Source: Algoriphagus aestuarii (lineage in GTDB: Bacteria > Bacteroidota > Bacteroidia > Cytophagales > Cyclobacteriaceae). From it: 64,000 bases of DNA. The stretch is taken from contig JAFIDK010000004.1 of assembly GCA_017051695.1 (NCBI GenBank), forward strand, positions 180,401 to 244,400, in the 5' to 3' direction. Both the position numbers and the translations under genes were made by a program. Below, piece after piece: positions 18,029-27,902 of this stretch (position 1 is its first letter; every line of letters starts with the position of its first letter). The notes beneath the pieces are model-generated. The model worked only from the letters and a program-made list of their open reading frames with translations. It was not told where the DNA came from and did not search any database.

Positions 18029-20473
18029 CTACTCGTCCTTCAGCGTTTTGACCGGATTCATCTGAGTTGCTTTAAATGCCTGAGCCGAGACGATCAACAA
18101 GGTAAATGCAATTCCTCCTATCGCCAACAACACAAAATTCAAATAGGAAGGCCATTCTTTGATAGCAAATTGAGCCAGCCAGTTTTGCATTAAATACAAG
18201 CTCAGTGGCAAGGCGATCAACACCCCAGCAACGGTGATCATCAGAAATTCCCGATTGAACATCCAGGAAATACTCAAACTGGAGGCGCCCAATACTTTTC
18301 TGATTCCGATTTCCTTTGTACGTCCTGCAATGCTTAAAGCAGCCATCGCAAACAATCCCATGGCAGCGATCAAAATTGCAATCCCAGCTGCCAAAAACAC
18401 CATTTTACCCAAGCGTTCATCCGCTTTGTATTGCTCCTCCACTGTTTGATCCAAAAAGCTAAAACTAAAGGCCTCCAATGGAAAAACCCGCTCCCATTCG
18501 CCTTCCAGCATCGATCTGAAAGCTTCGAAATCATTTCCTGTTCCTTTGACAAGCACTTTGGGATTGGTTGATGAACTGATACTGAGCATATTGATACCAC
18601 TGAAGAATGTCGCTGGATTTTTAGCTAACAGCACCGGTTCAATTTCTTTGTAAAGGGAATTATGGTGAAAGTCTTTCACCACACCTACGATTTGATGTGG
18701 ATCGAATCGTGTGTTTGGCATCATTTCGCCGAGAGGATCATTCCAATCCATCGCTTTGACAAAAGCCTCATTGATAATAAAGGCACTGCTGTCAGCTCCA
18801 GGATCGGGATTAAAAGCTCTTCCTTCGGCCATTTCTAAACCCATGGTATTGATATAATCTCCACCGACAAAATTCACTCTAAAATCAAACTGATCTCCAT
18901 TCTCCAAGGGAAAGCCTGCATCCCAGAAAGCCTCATCACCATAGGTTGAAATCGTTATTCCTGCCGATTGAACTTCAGATCTGCCTACCAAAGCTTGTCT
19001 ATATAGCTCCGCCTGTTGGAATCCTTGTTGGATAGAATTAACAAAACTTTGTGAAGGGACATCTGGTACGTCAACCAATACCACCATTTCCTGATCAAAT
19101 CCTAAGTCATAGTTCCGGATTGCATTCATCTGATTCACCATAATCAAAGTCGAAGCGATGAGTAGGAAAGAAATGAAAAACTGAAATGCAACCAGCCCCT
19201 TTCTAAGTGCTTGTTTTCCAAAATGCATGGAAAGGTTTCCTTTTAGGACCTTGATTGGCCTTAAATTAGACATGAAAAATGCAGGGTAAGCACCCGCCAT
19301 CGCAGTAATCAACACAACCAATCCTATTAAAATCAAGATTTGAACTGGACCATAAACAAGCGTTAGTTCTTTCTCAAAGAGATTATTAAACGTAGGAACC
19401 AACAGTTCAGCCAATACCAATCCTAAGACTAAAGCAGTCACAGTGGTCAAAAATGCTTCTGTCAAAAACTGAAATACCAACTGGCCAAAATCTGCTCCCA
19501 TGGTCTTTCTCACCCCAACTTCTTTTGCCCGGGTAGTGGACCTTCCGATCGCCATCGTGGTGAAATTGATACATGCTATCAAAAGGATCAAGAATGCAAT
19601 TCCCGCTAGAATCCATAATAGCGTTGGACGGGTAGTTTCCGCCATTCCTGTGATGGTATCGTCTGTCAAATGAATTTCAGCCATAGGCTGCAGGGTGAAA
19701 TAATAAGTCCCCTGCTCATAATCCTCTCCCAAAACCTTTTTCATCATGGCCTCCACACCAGATTCGATGGAAGCCTTAGAGCTTGCATCATTCAGTTTTA
19801 CATAAGCTTCACCATATACATTGAACCAGTTATTTTGATTTTGCTCGGCAATGTTAAAATCCAGGTTTTGATCATTCATCAGGATCTCAAACTGAATACT
19901 GGAATTGGCAGGAACATTTTCCAGAAGTCCACTTACTCGATACTCCTCATAATTGTCGCCCATTTTCAACCTGATGGACTTCCCAATTGGATTGGTCTCG
20001 CCAAAATATTTCTTGGCAACTTCTTCTGTAACCACTATCCCGAATTTGTCATTCAGAACCTGATTTTTATTTCCTTCGATTAAATTAAAATCGAAAATCT
20101 CCAGAAAGTCTGGACTCACCATCAGTAACCTTTGGTTTTGAGTAGTCGACTCATCCAAATAGGCCTGGGCCGAGCTGGAAATCATCCGCGTAATATTCTC
20201 AATCTGAGGAAATTCATTTTCAAAAGTTGGCGCCGTTATAACCGGAGTAGAAAAGGATGAAAACTCCTCTCCCTCGCTGACTTCATGTCTTTTTAGCCTA
20301 AAAATCCTTTCGCTATCCTCATGAAAATTATCAAAACTTGCCTCAAATTGAACAAAGAAAAATATCAAAATACTGACCCCAAGCCCAAGTGTGAGACCGA
20401 TTAGGTTTATCCCCGTATGCAACTTGTTTTTCAGGAGATTTCGAATAGCGATTTTAAAGTAATTCTTAAACAT
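18029..20473 (-). CDS. FtsX/MacB-type ABC permease 3
   Basis: 814 residues. Begins MFKNYFKIAIRN. First coupling motif KEVGVRKTMGADFGQL, second KEIGIRKVLGASSLSIS, C-terminus NPVKTLKDE. Middle gene of the three-permease unit: 56 bp after permease 4 and 120 bp before permease 2. Its second periplasmic domain contains an unusually Gln/Glu-rich stretch (FVNSIQQGFQQAELYRQALV). Confidence 0.95.
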   Translation of the reverse strand: MFKNYFKIAIRNLLKNKLHTGINLIGLTLGLGVSILIFFFVQFEASFDNFHEDSERIFRLKRHEVSEGEEFSSFSTPVITAPTFENEFPQIENITRMISSSAQAYLDESTTQNQRLLMVSPDFLEIFDFNLIEGNKNQVLNDKFGIVVTEEVAKKYFGETNPIGKSIRLKMGDNYEEYRVSGLLENVPANSSIQFEILMNDQNLDFNIAEQNQNNWFNVYGEAYVKLNDASSKASIESGVEAMMKKVLGEDYEQGTYYFTLQPMAEIHLTDDTITGMAETTRPTLLWILAGIAFLILLIACINFTTMAIGRSTTRAKEVGVRKTMGADFGQLVFQFLTEAFLTTVTALVLGLVLAELLVPTFNNLFEKELTLVYGPVQILILIGLVVLITAMAGAYPAFFMSNLRPIKVLKGNLSMHFGKQALRKGLVAFQFFISFLLIASTLIMVNQMNAIRNYDLGFDQEMVVLVDVPDVPSQSFVNSIQQGFQQAELYRQALVGRSEVQSAGITISTYGDEAFWDAGFPLENGDQFDFRVNFVGGDYINTMGLEMAEGRAFNPDPGADSSAFIINEAFVKAMDWNDPLGEMMPNTRFDPHQIVGVVKDFHHNSLYKEIEPVLLAKNPATFFSGINMLSISSSTNPKVLVKGTGNDFEAFRSMLEGEWERVFPLEAFSFSFLDQTVEEQYKADERLGKMVFLAAGIAILIAAMGLFAMAALSIAGRTKEIGIRKVLGASSLSISWMFNREFLMITVAGVLIALPLSLYLMQNWLAQFAIKEWPSYLNFVLLAIGGIAFTLLIVSAQAFKATQMNPVKTLKDE

Positions 20474-20529
20474 TGTGAGAGAGATTAAACTTTTTTCAGA
20501 ATCAGATTTTAGATCTTAGATTTTATTCC

Positions 20530-23001
20530 TTATTCATTTTTGATAGCATCTACTGGGTTTGCCAATGCAGTTTTTAAGGACTGAATCGAAACTGTTGAAT
20601 AAGCCAAAATCACAGAGATAGCTGCAGAAATCAGGAAGAACCAAACCGAAATCGGAACTTTAAAGGCAAACTGATCCAGCCATTCCTGCATCAGGTAATA
20701 ACCTAAAGGCAAGGCAATCAACAAGGAAACCCCAACAAGAATCAAAAACTCAGAAGTAAGCTTGTTCACAATCGTCATAGCTGAGGCTCCAAGGACACGG
20801 CGGATTCCAATCTCTTTGCGTCTGGACTCTGCAGTGAAAATCGACAATCCTAATAATCCCAAACAGGAGATCATCAAAGTCAGGAATGCAAAAGACCCTA
20901 GAAGAGCGCTGGTTTGGGCCTGCTGCTCATATTGCATGGAGATGTCATCATCCAGAAAATTGTAATCAAAGGGCAAACCTTCATTGACAGCTTTCCAGGT
21001 AGTTTTCAATTGATCCAGAAGCTCCGGGTTTATTCCCTGATCAGCTTTGATCATGACATGTCTGGTTCCATTAAATGCTGCATTTTTCGCTGGTAAAAAA
21101 ACAGTCGGCTGAATGGTATACCTCAAATCACGGGTATGATAGTCTTTTACCACACCCACTATATTCCCATTGTAGTTGGAAAATAGCTCGCCATTTTCTT
21201 CGGTAAAAACTCTCAGATCGGCTCCAAGAACATTGGTTAGATCTTTTTCCATCCATTCGACAGCAGCCTCATTGATGATCATCGCCACGTTATTCAAGTC
21301 AGGAAATCTGCCCCGCATCAGTTTGGAAATCCCTCTATCTGCACTTTCGTCTATAAATTCCCTTCCTGCCACCATTGGCACACCCAATGTTTCAAAAAAA
21401 CCTTCATCCACATATTGGACATTCAGGCCTTTATTGACTCCTTCTTTGATTCCTGGATAATCTGCTGATGGGTTCCATCCAGTATCCACACCTGGTCTAT
21501 CACTTGAAAAATGAACTGCACTTACCCCTGGGATAGCAGAAAGCTCTTGTTTCAGAACATCCCCTTTTTCTTTTGCCAACTCACCCATTTTCACAGAAAC
21601 CAATCCTTCTGGGTCAAAGCCCATGGATGCATTGGTCATAAACTGATGCTGATAAAATGCGACTGAAGCACAGAAAACCAAAAGCGTGGATAATACAAAC
21701 TGGAATACAACAAGAGATTTTCTCAAGACAGATTTCCCTTTACTCAAAGGAGACTGTTTCAAGATCATTTCCGGCTTTAACCCTGATAAATAAAATGCAG
21801 GGAAAATACCTGCCAAAACCGATGAACTGATCCAAATTCCTAGTAAAAGGAGTTGCAATTGGCTATCTCCGATCAAATCAATCTGGATTTTTAATGAAAT
21901 GCTTGATTCTATGACTGGCACAAAAATGTAAACAAATACAAGTCCCAAGATCATGGAAATGGCATTGATCAAGAAGGACTCTGCTAAAAACTGGGCGATC
22001 AATTGAGTTCTTTGGGCGCCATTCACTTTCCTGATCCCAATTTCCTTCATCCGCTTGATGGCCCGGGCAGTAGCGAGGTTGATAAAATTAATACATGCCA
22101 AAACCAGTACAAAAATGCCGATGGAAAGGAAAATCCATAAGGTCTGCTCGGACATAGTCGGAGTCAATTCGCCCTGAAACTCCGAATTCGTATGTACATC
22201 TGTGATAGGCTGCAAAAAATGAACGTAGGACTTCGCCTCTTCAGGGTTTCTGTAGTTTGGGTTGATTTGAGGAATCTTTGCACTGATCGAAGAAGGATCC
22301 TGCTGTTGGTTTACCTTGACATACGTATAAGTCTGAGGCCACCAAAAACTTCCAAAATCAGCAGTTAAAGGAAACTCATTAAATGCTTTGAAAGAATTCA
22401 TACCAGATACAAGATCGAATTCCAAATGGGTATTGGATGGCAGCTTTTTCAACACTCCGCGTACTTCAAATGAAAAATCCCCTGTTGAAATCAAGACCTT
22501 TCCAATGGGATCTGCATCACCAAAATATTTGGTCGCTGTTTCTTCCGTGATCACTAGTTGGTAGGGATTTTCAAATACTCCTTTCCAACTTCCTTTGCTC
22601 AACTCAAATCCAAAAATGTGATCAAACCCTTCGTCTGCAAAAATAAAGTGATCCTCTCTGAAGCGCTCATCTGGAGCAACTCCATCTGGAGCGTATAAAT
22701 AGGAACTGATTTGAGTCAGGCTGACCACTTCATCGAGCTCCCCATCAAATTCCTTTCGAAGCATAGGCGCCACCGCTCCTCCTACCCAAGCCCAAGAGTT
22801 ATTTTTTTGAACTTCCTGAACTACCCTAAAAACCTGTTCCGAATCAGGGTGAAAAGTGTCATAGGATTTTTCATGCTTGACAAAAGCCAATAAAATCAGG
22901 CAACAAGCCAATCCAACAGATAAACCCAATACATTGATCAAGGAAAATGATTTTTGCCTAACCAAGTTTCTCCATGCGATTTTAAAGTAGTTTTTTAACA
23001 T
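20530..23001 (-). CDS. FtsX/MacB-type ABC permease 4
   Basis: 823 residues from the ATG at 23001 (MLKNYFKIAWRNLVRQKSF). The open frame extends to 23070, but the extra 23 residues do not resemble the family. First coupling motif KEIGIRKVNGAQ, second KEIGIRRVLGAS (Arg replaces Lys), C-terminus NPVDAIKNE. It leads the three-permease unit and carries module 2 (23075-23177) in its upstream region. Confidence 0.95.
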   Translation of the reverse strand: MLKNYFKIAWRNLVRQKSFSLINVLGLSVGLACCLILLAFVKHEKSYDTFHPDSEQVFRVVQEVQKNNSWAWVGGAVAPMLRKEFDGELDEVVSLTQISSYLYAPDGVAPDERFREDHFIFADEGFDHIFGFELSKGSWKGVFENPYQLVITEETATKYFGDADPIGKVLISTGDFSFEVRGVLKKLPSNTHLEFDLVSGMNSFKAFNEFPLTADFGSFWWPQTYTYVKVNQQQDPSSISAKIPQINPNYRNPEEAKSYVHFLQPITDVHTNSEFQGELTPTMSEQTLWIFLSIGIFVLVLACINFINLATARAIKRMKEIGIRKVNGAQRTQLIAQFLAESFLINAISMILGLVFVYIFVPVIESSISLKIQIDLIGDSQLQLLLLGIWISSSVLAGIFPAFYLSGLKPEMILKQSPLSKGKSVLRKSLVVFQFVLSTLLVFCASVAFYQHQFMTNASMGFDPEGLVSVKMGELAKEKGDVLKQELSAIPGVSAVHFSSDRPGVDTGWNPSADYPGIKEGVNKGLNVQYVDEGFFETLGVPMVAGREFIDESADRGISKLMRGRFPDLNNVAMIINEAAVEWMEKDLTNVLGADLRVFTEENGELFSNYNGNIVGVVKDYHTRDLRYTIQPTVFLPAKNAAFNGTRHVMIKADQGINPELLDQLKTTWKAVNEGLPFDYNFLDDDISMQYEQQAQTSALLGSFAFLTLMISCLGLLGLSIFTAESRRKEIGIRRVLGASAMTIVNKLTSEFLILVGVSLLIALPLGYYLMQEWLDQFAFKVPISVWFFLISAAISVILAYSTVSIQSLKTALANPVDAIKNE

Positions 23002-23369
23002 AAATAATCGGGTTTTAGAAGGAAAAGGAAATTTTGTATCCTTGAAGAATACAGAATCCCCCTTACCCAACCTATCAAATTTCTATGCCAGTATAAAACC
23101 GCTCTAAATAGGCTAAAAAGTCCCAAATACTCCTTTTTTATAAAAATAATCCGAACAAAATCGTCCGCCAGTGGGCAATGTTGCTTTTCAGTTGCAGGGA
23201 TAAAAAAGAAGTCTCAGTGATCAGTAAGAATTCTCTGTCGGCAGTCTCAGGTTGTCAAAGATAAATTCTGGAGTTTTAATAGATGGCCAATTGATCGAAC
23301 AGTTTTTTGAAAATTGATCTAGGAAAACGGTATCCGATTCATACGCTAATCTTAAAACTCAGCTTTCAT
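23002..23369. other. Intergenic region between permeases 5 and 4
   Basis: 368 bp. Holds module 2 near permease 4. The rest (23180-23369) contains only degenerate ACTGAGACT-like short repeats (minus strand, about 23205-23250) and no recognisable terminator for permease 5. Confidence 0.5.
23075..23177 (-). promoter_or_regulatory. TGGCAY promoter box plus operator (module 2)
   Basis: Minus strand TGGCAT-agaaa-TTTGA at 23090 down to 23075. The first box is perfect; the second is the weakest of the set. Half-sites on the plus strand: ccgaaca 23151-23157, cgtccgc 23162-23168, gtgggca 23171-23177. Spacing from TGGCAT to the first half-site is 61. Confidence 0.7.
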
Positions 23370-25808
23370 TTACTCATTCTTTAGACTTTCTATTGGATTG
23401 ATAACCGCTGCCCGATATGCCTGGGAAAATATAATCCCGATACTGATCAGGAGGATCACTCCAACACCAATTCCTACAGGCACAACACCAATGCTTACCC
23501 GCGAGGCAAAGAATTCCAACCAGAAATTATTGATGAAATAGGCTGCAGGAACTGCCAGAAAAATCGCTATTCCCAGCAACTTCAAAAAGCCTTTGGAAAG
23601 CAAGAAGATTATTTGTGAAATACTTGATCCCAAGGTCTTTCGGATACCAATTTCCTTGACCCGGGTTTGAGCGGTGTAAGTTGCCATACCCAACAATCCC
23701 AAGCAGGAAACAAAAATAGCCAAGAAGGAAATCAAACCGATGACAGCAAAAACATCTCCCAACACTTGATGGATAAATAACAGCTCCTGATCCAGAAATT
23801 TGTACGAGAACTTGGAATCAGGATTCACTTTTTTCCAGGTTTCTTCCAGAGATGCCAAGGTTTGGGCCTGATTGGTTCCAGTCATCTTCACTAATGCAAA
23901 TCCCAATGCATCATTTCTATTACGCAATACCAGACTCTGCATGGGCCTGTCTGGAGATAGGAATTGAAAATCCTTCACCACGCCGGCAATCTGTACATTT
24001 TTATATTCTTCTTCATCCTCCACTGCCAGTTGCTTCCCTACAGCTTCAGCACTGCTCCCAAGATTGAAGCTTTTGACTGCGAACTCATTGATTAAAATAA
24101 GGTGATCGCTTCCTTCTATTGGCAGGTTTTTCCCGGCAACCAGCTCCAAATCCAGCACATCCACTACCCCGCTATTGACATCAAAATAGTTGGTTTCCAA
24201 ACTGTCCAATGGGTAATCAGGATTGATTACTTCCGTACCGAAATTCCATCCTCCAGCAGGTATTAGAGAAGACCCTCCTACAGAAGAAACAGTAGGATTA
24301 GAATTTAATGCCTGTGCAAATCTCGCATAGTTATCAGGGTTGAAAAGCTTGACAGTGATGACATTTTCCTTTTCAAATCCATAATCAAAATTCAAAATAT
24401 GCCTTGCCTGAGATTGGATCAAAACCACAGAAATGATAAAAATGAGTGAGATAGAAAACTGGATCACCAGGAGGACATTTCTCAAACCCATACTTTTGAA
24501 AATGCGGACGCCGCTCATTTTATTAAACAGATTGACTGGGTTCAGTTTTGATACATAGGTTGCTGGCAAAATACCTGCAACTATTCCTACCAAGATGCTA
24601 AAGACTATAAAGATCAGAATCCCCGGTATACTCTGCTTCAAGGAAATTTTAAGGTATTGGTTAAAAGTCAAGCCATCCATGCCATTTTCCAAAACCTGAA
24701 GCATCAGAAACGCAAAGAATAAAGCGCAGAGAGATATGACCACTGCTTCGGTAATAAATTGTCCAAAAATCTGCCTTTTATTGGCTCCGGAAACTTTTCT
24801 GATCCCCACTTCTTTTACTCGTGTCAAAGCCCTGGCCACTGACATATTGGTATAATTCAGACAGGCAGAAAACATGACGATCAAGCACAATATTGACAAA
24901 ATCACCAATACTACTTTAGGAATTGACACATGCGTCATATTGCCGATAAATCCTACAGGAGTGATTTCACCCAGAGCGACAGCTTTAAAAGAATGCTTGT
25001 TTTCATATTTATTACCGTACATCTCCTCCGATATCCTATCCAGGTTTTCCTGCAAATCCTCTTTACCTTTTCCTTCCTTTAGAAGTACATAGGTATAGTT
25101 AGACCAGACATTATTCCAGTCATCCTGAGACGACATAACTGCCCCTTCAGGAAGTGACTTCATTGTACTCAGAGAAGCAAGCAACTTAAATGGAAGATGT
25201 GTTTTTCCAGGTGAGGGGTTCAAAACTCCAGTGATTGTAAAATAACCGAAATCCGTTTCCATATTCCCTTCATCAATATCCAAAGCCCTCATATCTTTGT
25301 CATGAAAAGCCACGGTTTTACCCAAAGCAGATTCATCATTGAATAGAATCTCGGCCATGTCTGAAGAAATTACCAGTGAAAAAGGCTCAGTCAAAGCAGT
25401 GTTTGGATCACCTTCTTTGAAAGAAAAATCCATGATTTTAAAAAGATTTTCATCCGCGAAATACCCTCCACCAGTCGCAAATTTCTCATCATAAATCACA
25501 TCTCCCCCGATTTCGCTATTCAGTCCAGCAGCTTCTTCAATGTCAGGAAAACTACTTTTCAGTTTCTCCGCCAAAGGCAAAGCAGAACTGGCTGTTTCAC
25601 CGTTGTTTTGCTGGTATCGGGTGGTATGAACCCGATAAATCCTGTCTTTTTTGCTGTGGTAGGTATCGTAGCTGTATTGATCCATCAGGATCATAATGAT
25701 GAGGAGACAAACAGACATGCTCACAGCAAGTCCCAAGATGTTGATGAAGCTAAAGGATTTGTTCCTTTTCAGATTTCTCCAGGCGAGGATGATGTAGTTT
25801 TTCAGCAT
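23370..25808 (-). CDS. FtsX/MacB-type ABC permease 5
   Basis: 812 residues. Begins MLKNYIILAWRN, the most divergent N-terminus of the set. First coupling motif KEVGIRKVSGAN, second KEIGIRKTLGSS, C-terminus NPIESLKNE. No TGGCAY module lies in the 275 bp shared with the divergent sulfatase gene, so it is probably regulated differently from its neighbours. Confidence 0.95.
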   Translation of the reverse strand: MLKNYIILAWRNLKRNKSFSFINILGLAVSMSVCLLIIMILMDQYSYDTYHSKKDRIYRVHTTRYQQNNGETASSALPLAEKLKSSFPDIEEAAGLNSEIGGDVIYDEKFATGGGYFADENLFKIMDFSFKEGDPNTALTEPFSLVISSDMAEILFNDESALGKTVAFHDKDMRALDIDEGNMETDFGYFTITGVLNPSPGKTHLPFKLLASLSTMKSLPEGAVMSSQDDWNNVWSNYTYVLLKEGKGKEDLQENLDRISEEMYGNKYENKHSFKAVALGEITPVGFIGNMTHVSIPKVVLVILSILCLIVMFSACLNYTNMSVARALTRVKEVGIRKVSGANKRQIFGQFITEAVVISLCALFFAFLMLQVLENGMDGLTFNQYLKISLKQSIPGILIFIVFSILVGIVAGILPATYVSKLNPVNLFNKMSGVRIFKSMGLRNVLLVIQFSISLIFIISVVLIQSQARHILNFDYGFEKENVITVKLFNPDNYARFAQALNSNPTVSSVGGSSLIPAGGWNFGTEVINPDYPLDSLETNYFDVNSGVVDVLDLELVAGKNLPIEGSDHLILINEFAVKSFNLGSSAEAVGKQLAVEDEEEYKNVQIAGVVKDFQFLSPDRPMQSLVLRNRNDALGFALVKMTGTNQAQTLASLEETWKKVNPDSKFSYKFLDQELLFIHQVLGDVFAVIGLISFLAIFVSCLGLLGMATYTAQTRVKEIGIRKTLGSSISQIIFLLSKGFLKLLGIAIFLAVPAAYFINNFWLEFFASRVSIGVVPVGIGVGVILLISIGIIFSQAYRAAVINPIESLKNE

Positions 25809-26083
25809 ATCCTTTTAGATGGAGCCAGCACAGAATTGGTTACAAAAAACCAGGTTTAAAATAAGGTTTTTCTCATCCAGAGATTGAAGTTAAAAAGCTG
25901 ATAAACAAGAGTTCTATCATTTTTGACAATTCTAATCTCTGTTTTAAAATACCAGGACAGGCAAAATCTCAAGATCAATTCTTATCTCTTCATAGATGAT
26001 ATTTTTCAATTGACAATTTCCCATACCAAGGAATTATTTTACCTTAAACCTCAAATTTTGATTTTACTTGAATTGGAAATATC

Positions 26084-27868
26084 ATGCAAAACCAATCCCA
26101 TATTTTTTACTATAAAATTCCTCTGGTTATTTTACTGGTTGTCGTATTTTTCTCATGCCAACCTGTAGCGCAAAATGAAAAACAGCCCAACATAATTTTA
26201 ATTGTTTCTGATGACCAAGGATGGGGCGATTTGGGAGTAAACGGGAATCCATATGTACATACCCCAACCATAGATCAGTTGGCAAAAAACGGAATCCAGT
26301 TTACCCGGTTTTATGTCAGCCCTGTTTGCTCACCCACACGGGCAGAATTACTAACGGGAAGATATCATCCTCGAGGAGGGGTTTATTCCACCTCCGAAGG
26401 TGGAGAAAGGCTAGATCTGGACGAAACGACTTTGGCAGAAATTTTTCAATCCAACGGTTATAAAACCTCAGCTTTTGGGAAATGGCATAATGGGTCTCAG
26501 CCACCTTTCCATCCTAATAACCGTGGTTTTGAAGAGTATTACGGATTCGCTTCTGGACATTGGGGAAATTACTTCAGTCCTATGCTTGAGCACAACGGAA
26601 AAGTGGTGAAGGGAAATGGCTTCATAATCGATGATTTGACGGATCATGCGATGGATTTTATTTCTGAAAATCAAGAAAGCCCTTTTTTCGTCTATTTGGC
26701 ATACAACACCCCTCACAGTCCAATGCAAGTACCGGATGATTGGTGGGAAAAATATAAAAATGCCCCTATCGACTCTACTCACAGATACCATGATCGGGAA
26801 CATGTCGAAAAAACCAGGGCAGCCTATGCTTTATGCGAAAATATAGATTGGAATATAGGGAGGATCTTAGAAAAGCTTGATCATCTAAAATTGCAGGAAA
26901 ACACAATTATAATTTACCTGTCAGATAACGGACCTAATGGCTGGAGATGGAATGAGGGGTTGAAAGGTATTAAAGGAAGTACTGATGAAGGAGGAGTCAG
27001 ATCTCCCCTGATTCTCTTTTGGAAGAATCATTTTAAGCCTTTGGTTATAGACCAATTGGCCAGCGCAATTGATATTTTGCCTTCTTTGATGGACCTGGCA
27101 AAAATCGAAAACACCCTAGAAAAACCGCTGGACGGCATCAGTCTGAAACCATTGCTATATGGTGAGGAAATTCCTGAAAAGAACAGGGTTGTCTTTAGTC
27201 ATTGGAATGGTAAAGTAAGTATGAGAAACCAAAAATTCATTCTGGATCAAAACAATGAACTGTTTGATTTGGAATCCGATCCAGGCCAAAGCTTTCCTAT
27301 TACTGCAGAAAATGATTCTTTGCTTGCTGAAATGATGAAGCTCAAAAACAATTGGACTGAAACAGTTTTGTCTGAGCTGGATCGGGAGAGGGAAGAGATT
27401 TTTCCGGTAGGATTTAAAGATAGTAAATACACCCTTTTGCCTGCTAGAGATGGAATTCCTCATGGCAACATCAAGCGCTCCAGCATTCATCCCAATTCTT
27501 CCTACTTTACAAATTGGACTTCCAAGCAGGATAGTATCACTTGGGATACTGAGATATTGACTTCAGGAGAGTACAAAGCTACTATTTACTATGCAGGCAA
27601 AGAAGCTTCTATTGGTTCCACACTTTTATTAAGACAGGGAGAAAATGAAGTTAGCGCCTCCGTCGACGAAGCAAATGATTCAAATTTCGTGGCAGCTGAA
27701 TTTGATCGATCTCCAAGATCTGAATCTTATGAGAAAGACTATAAACCTTTGGAAATAGGCACGATCTATCTGGAAAAAGGTCGTCACCCACTTGTGATAA
27801 AAGCCCCAGAAATAAAAGGAGCTGAATTTATCGAAATTCGGTTATTGGTTTTAGAACGCCTTGACTAA
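26084..27868 (+). CDS. Arylsulfatase-type lipoprotein (type I sulfatase)
   Basis: 594 residues. Hydrolyses sulfate esters, probably of a sulfated glycan, from the cell envelope. Lipobox FFSC gives Cys25. Metal-binding Asp43-Asp44 lie in VSDDQGWGDLG. C82-S-P-T-R is the formylglycine motif (CxPxR) that must be oxidised by a maturation enzyme, not seen here. GKWHNG at about 132-137 and the SDNGPNG loop (about 285-291) complete the active site. Residues about 470-594 form an extra beta-rich C-terminal domain of unknown role. It sits alone on the plus strand among minus-strand permeases. Which S1 subfamily it belongs to is not decidable here. Confidence 0.93.
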   Translation: MQNQSHIFYYKIPLVILLVVVFFSCQPVAQNEKQPNIILIVSDDQGWGDLGVNGNPYVHTPTIDQLAKNGIQFTRFYVSPVCSPTRAELLTGRYHPRGGVYSTSEGGERLDLDETTLAEIFQSNGYKTSAFGKWHNGSQPPFHPNNRGFEEYYGFASGHWGNYFSPMLEHNGKVVKGNGFIIDDLTDHAMDFISENQESPFFVYLAYNTPHSPMQVPDDWWEKYKNAPIDSTHRYHDREHVEKTRAAYALCENIDWNIGRILEKLDHLKLQENTIIIYLSDNGPNGWRWNEGLKGIKGSTDEGGVRSPLILFWKNHFKPLVIDQLASAIDILPSLMDLAKIENTLEKPLDGISLKPLLYGEEIPEKNRVVFSHWNGKVSMRNQKFILDQNNELFDLESDPGQSFPITAENDSLLAEMMKLKNNWTETVLSELDREREEIFPVGFKDSKYTLLPARDGIPHGNIKRSSIHPNSSYFTNWTSKQDSITWDTEILTSGEYKATIYYAGKEASIGSTLLLRQGENEVSASVDEANDSNFVAAEFDRSPRSESYEKDYKPLEIGTIYLEKGRHPLVIKAPEIKGAEFIEIRLLVLERLD

Positions 27869-27902
27869 ATCACAAATCATACCTCATATCTCCTACATCC
27901 CA

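Noticed and set aside
25809-26083. Possible module upstream of permease 5
   Set aside because: No TGGCAY on the minus strand and no half-sites in the 275 bp; only A/T-rich sequence.
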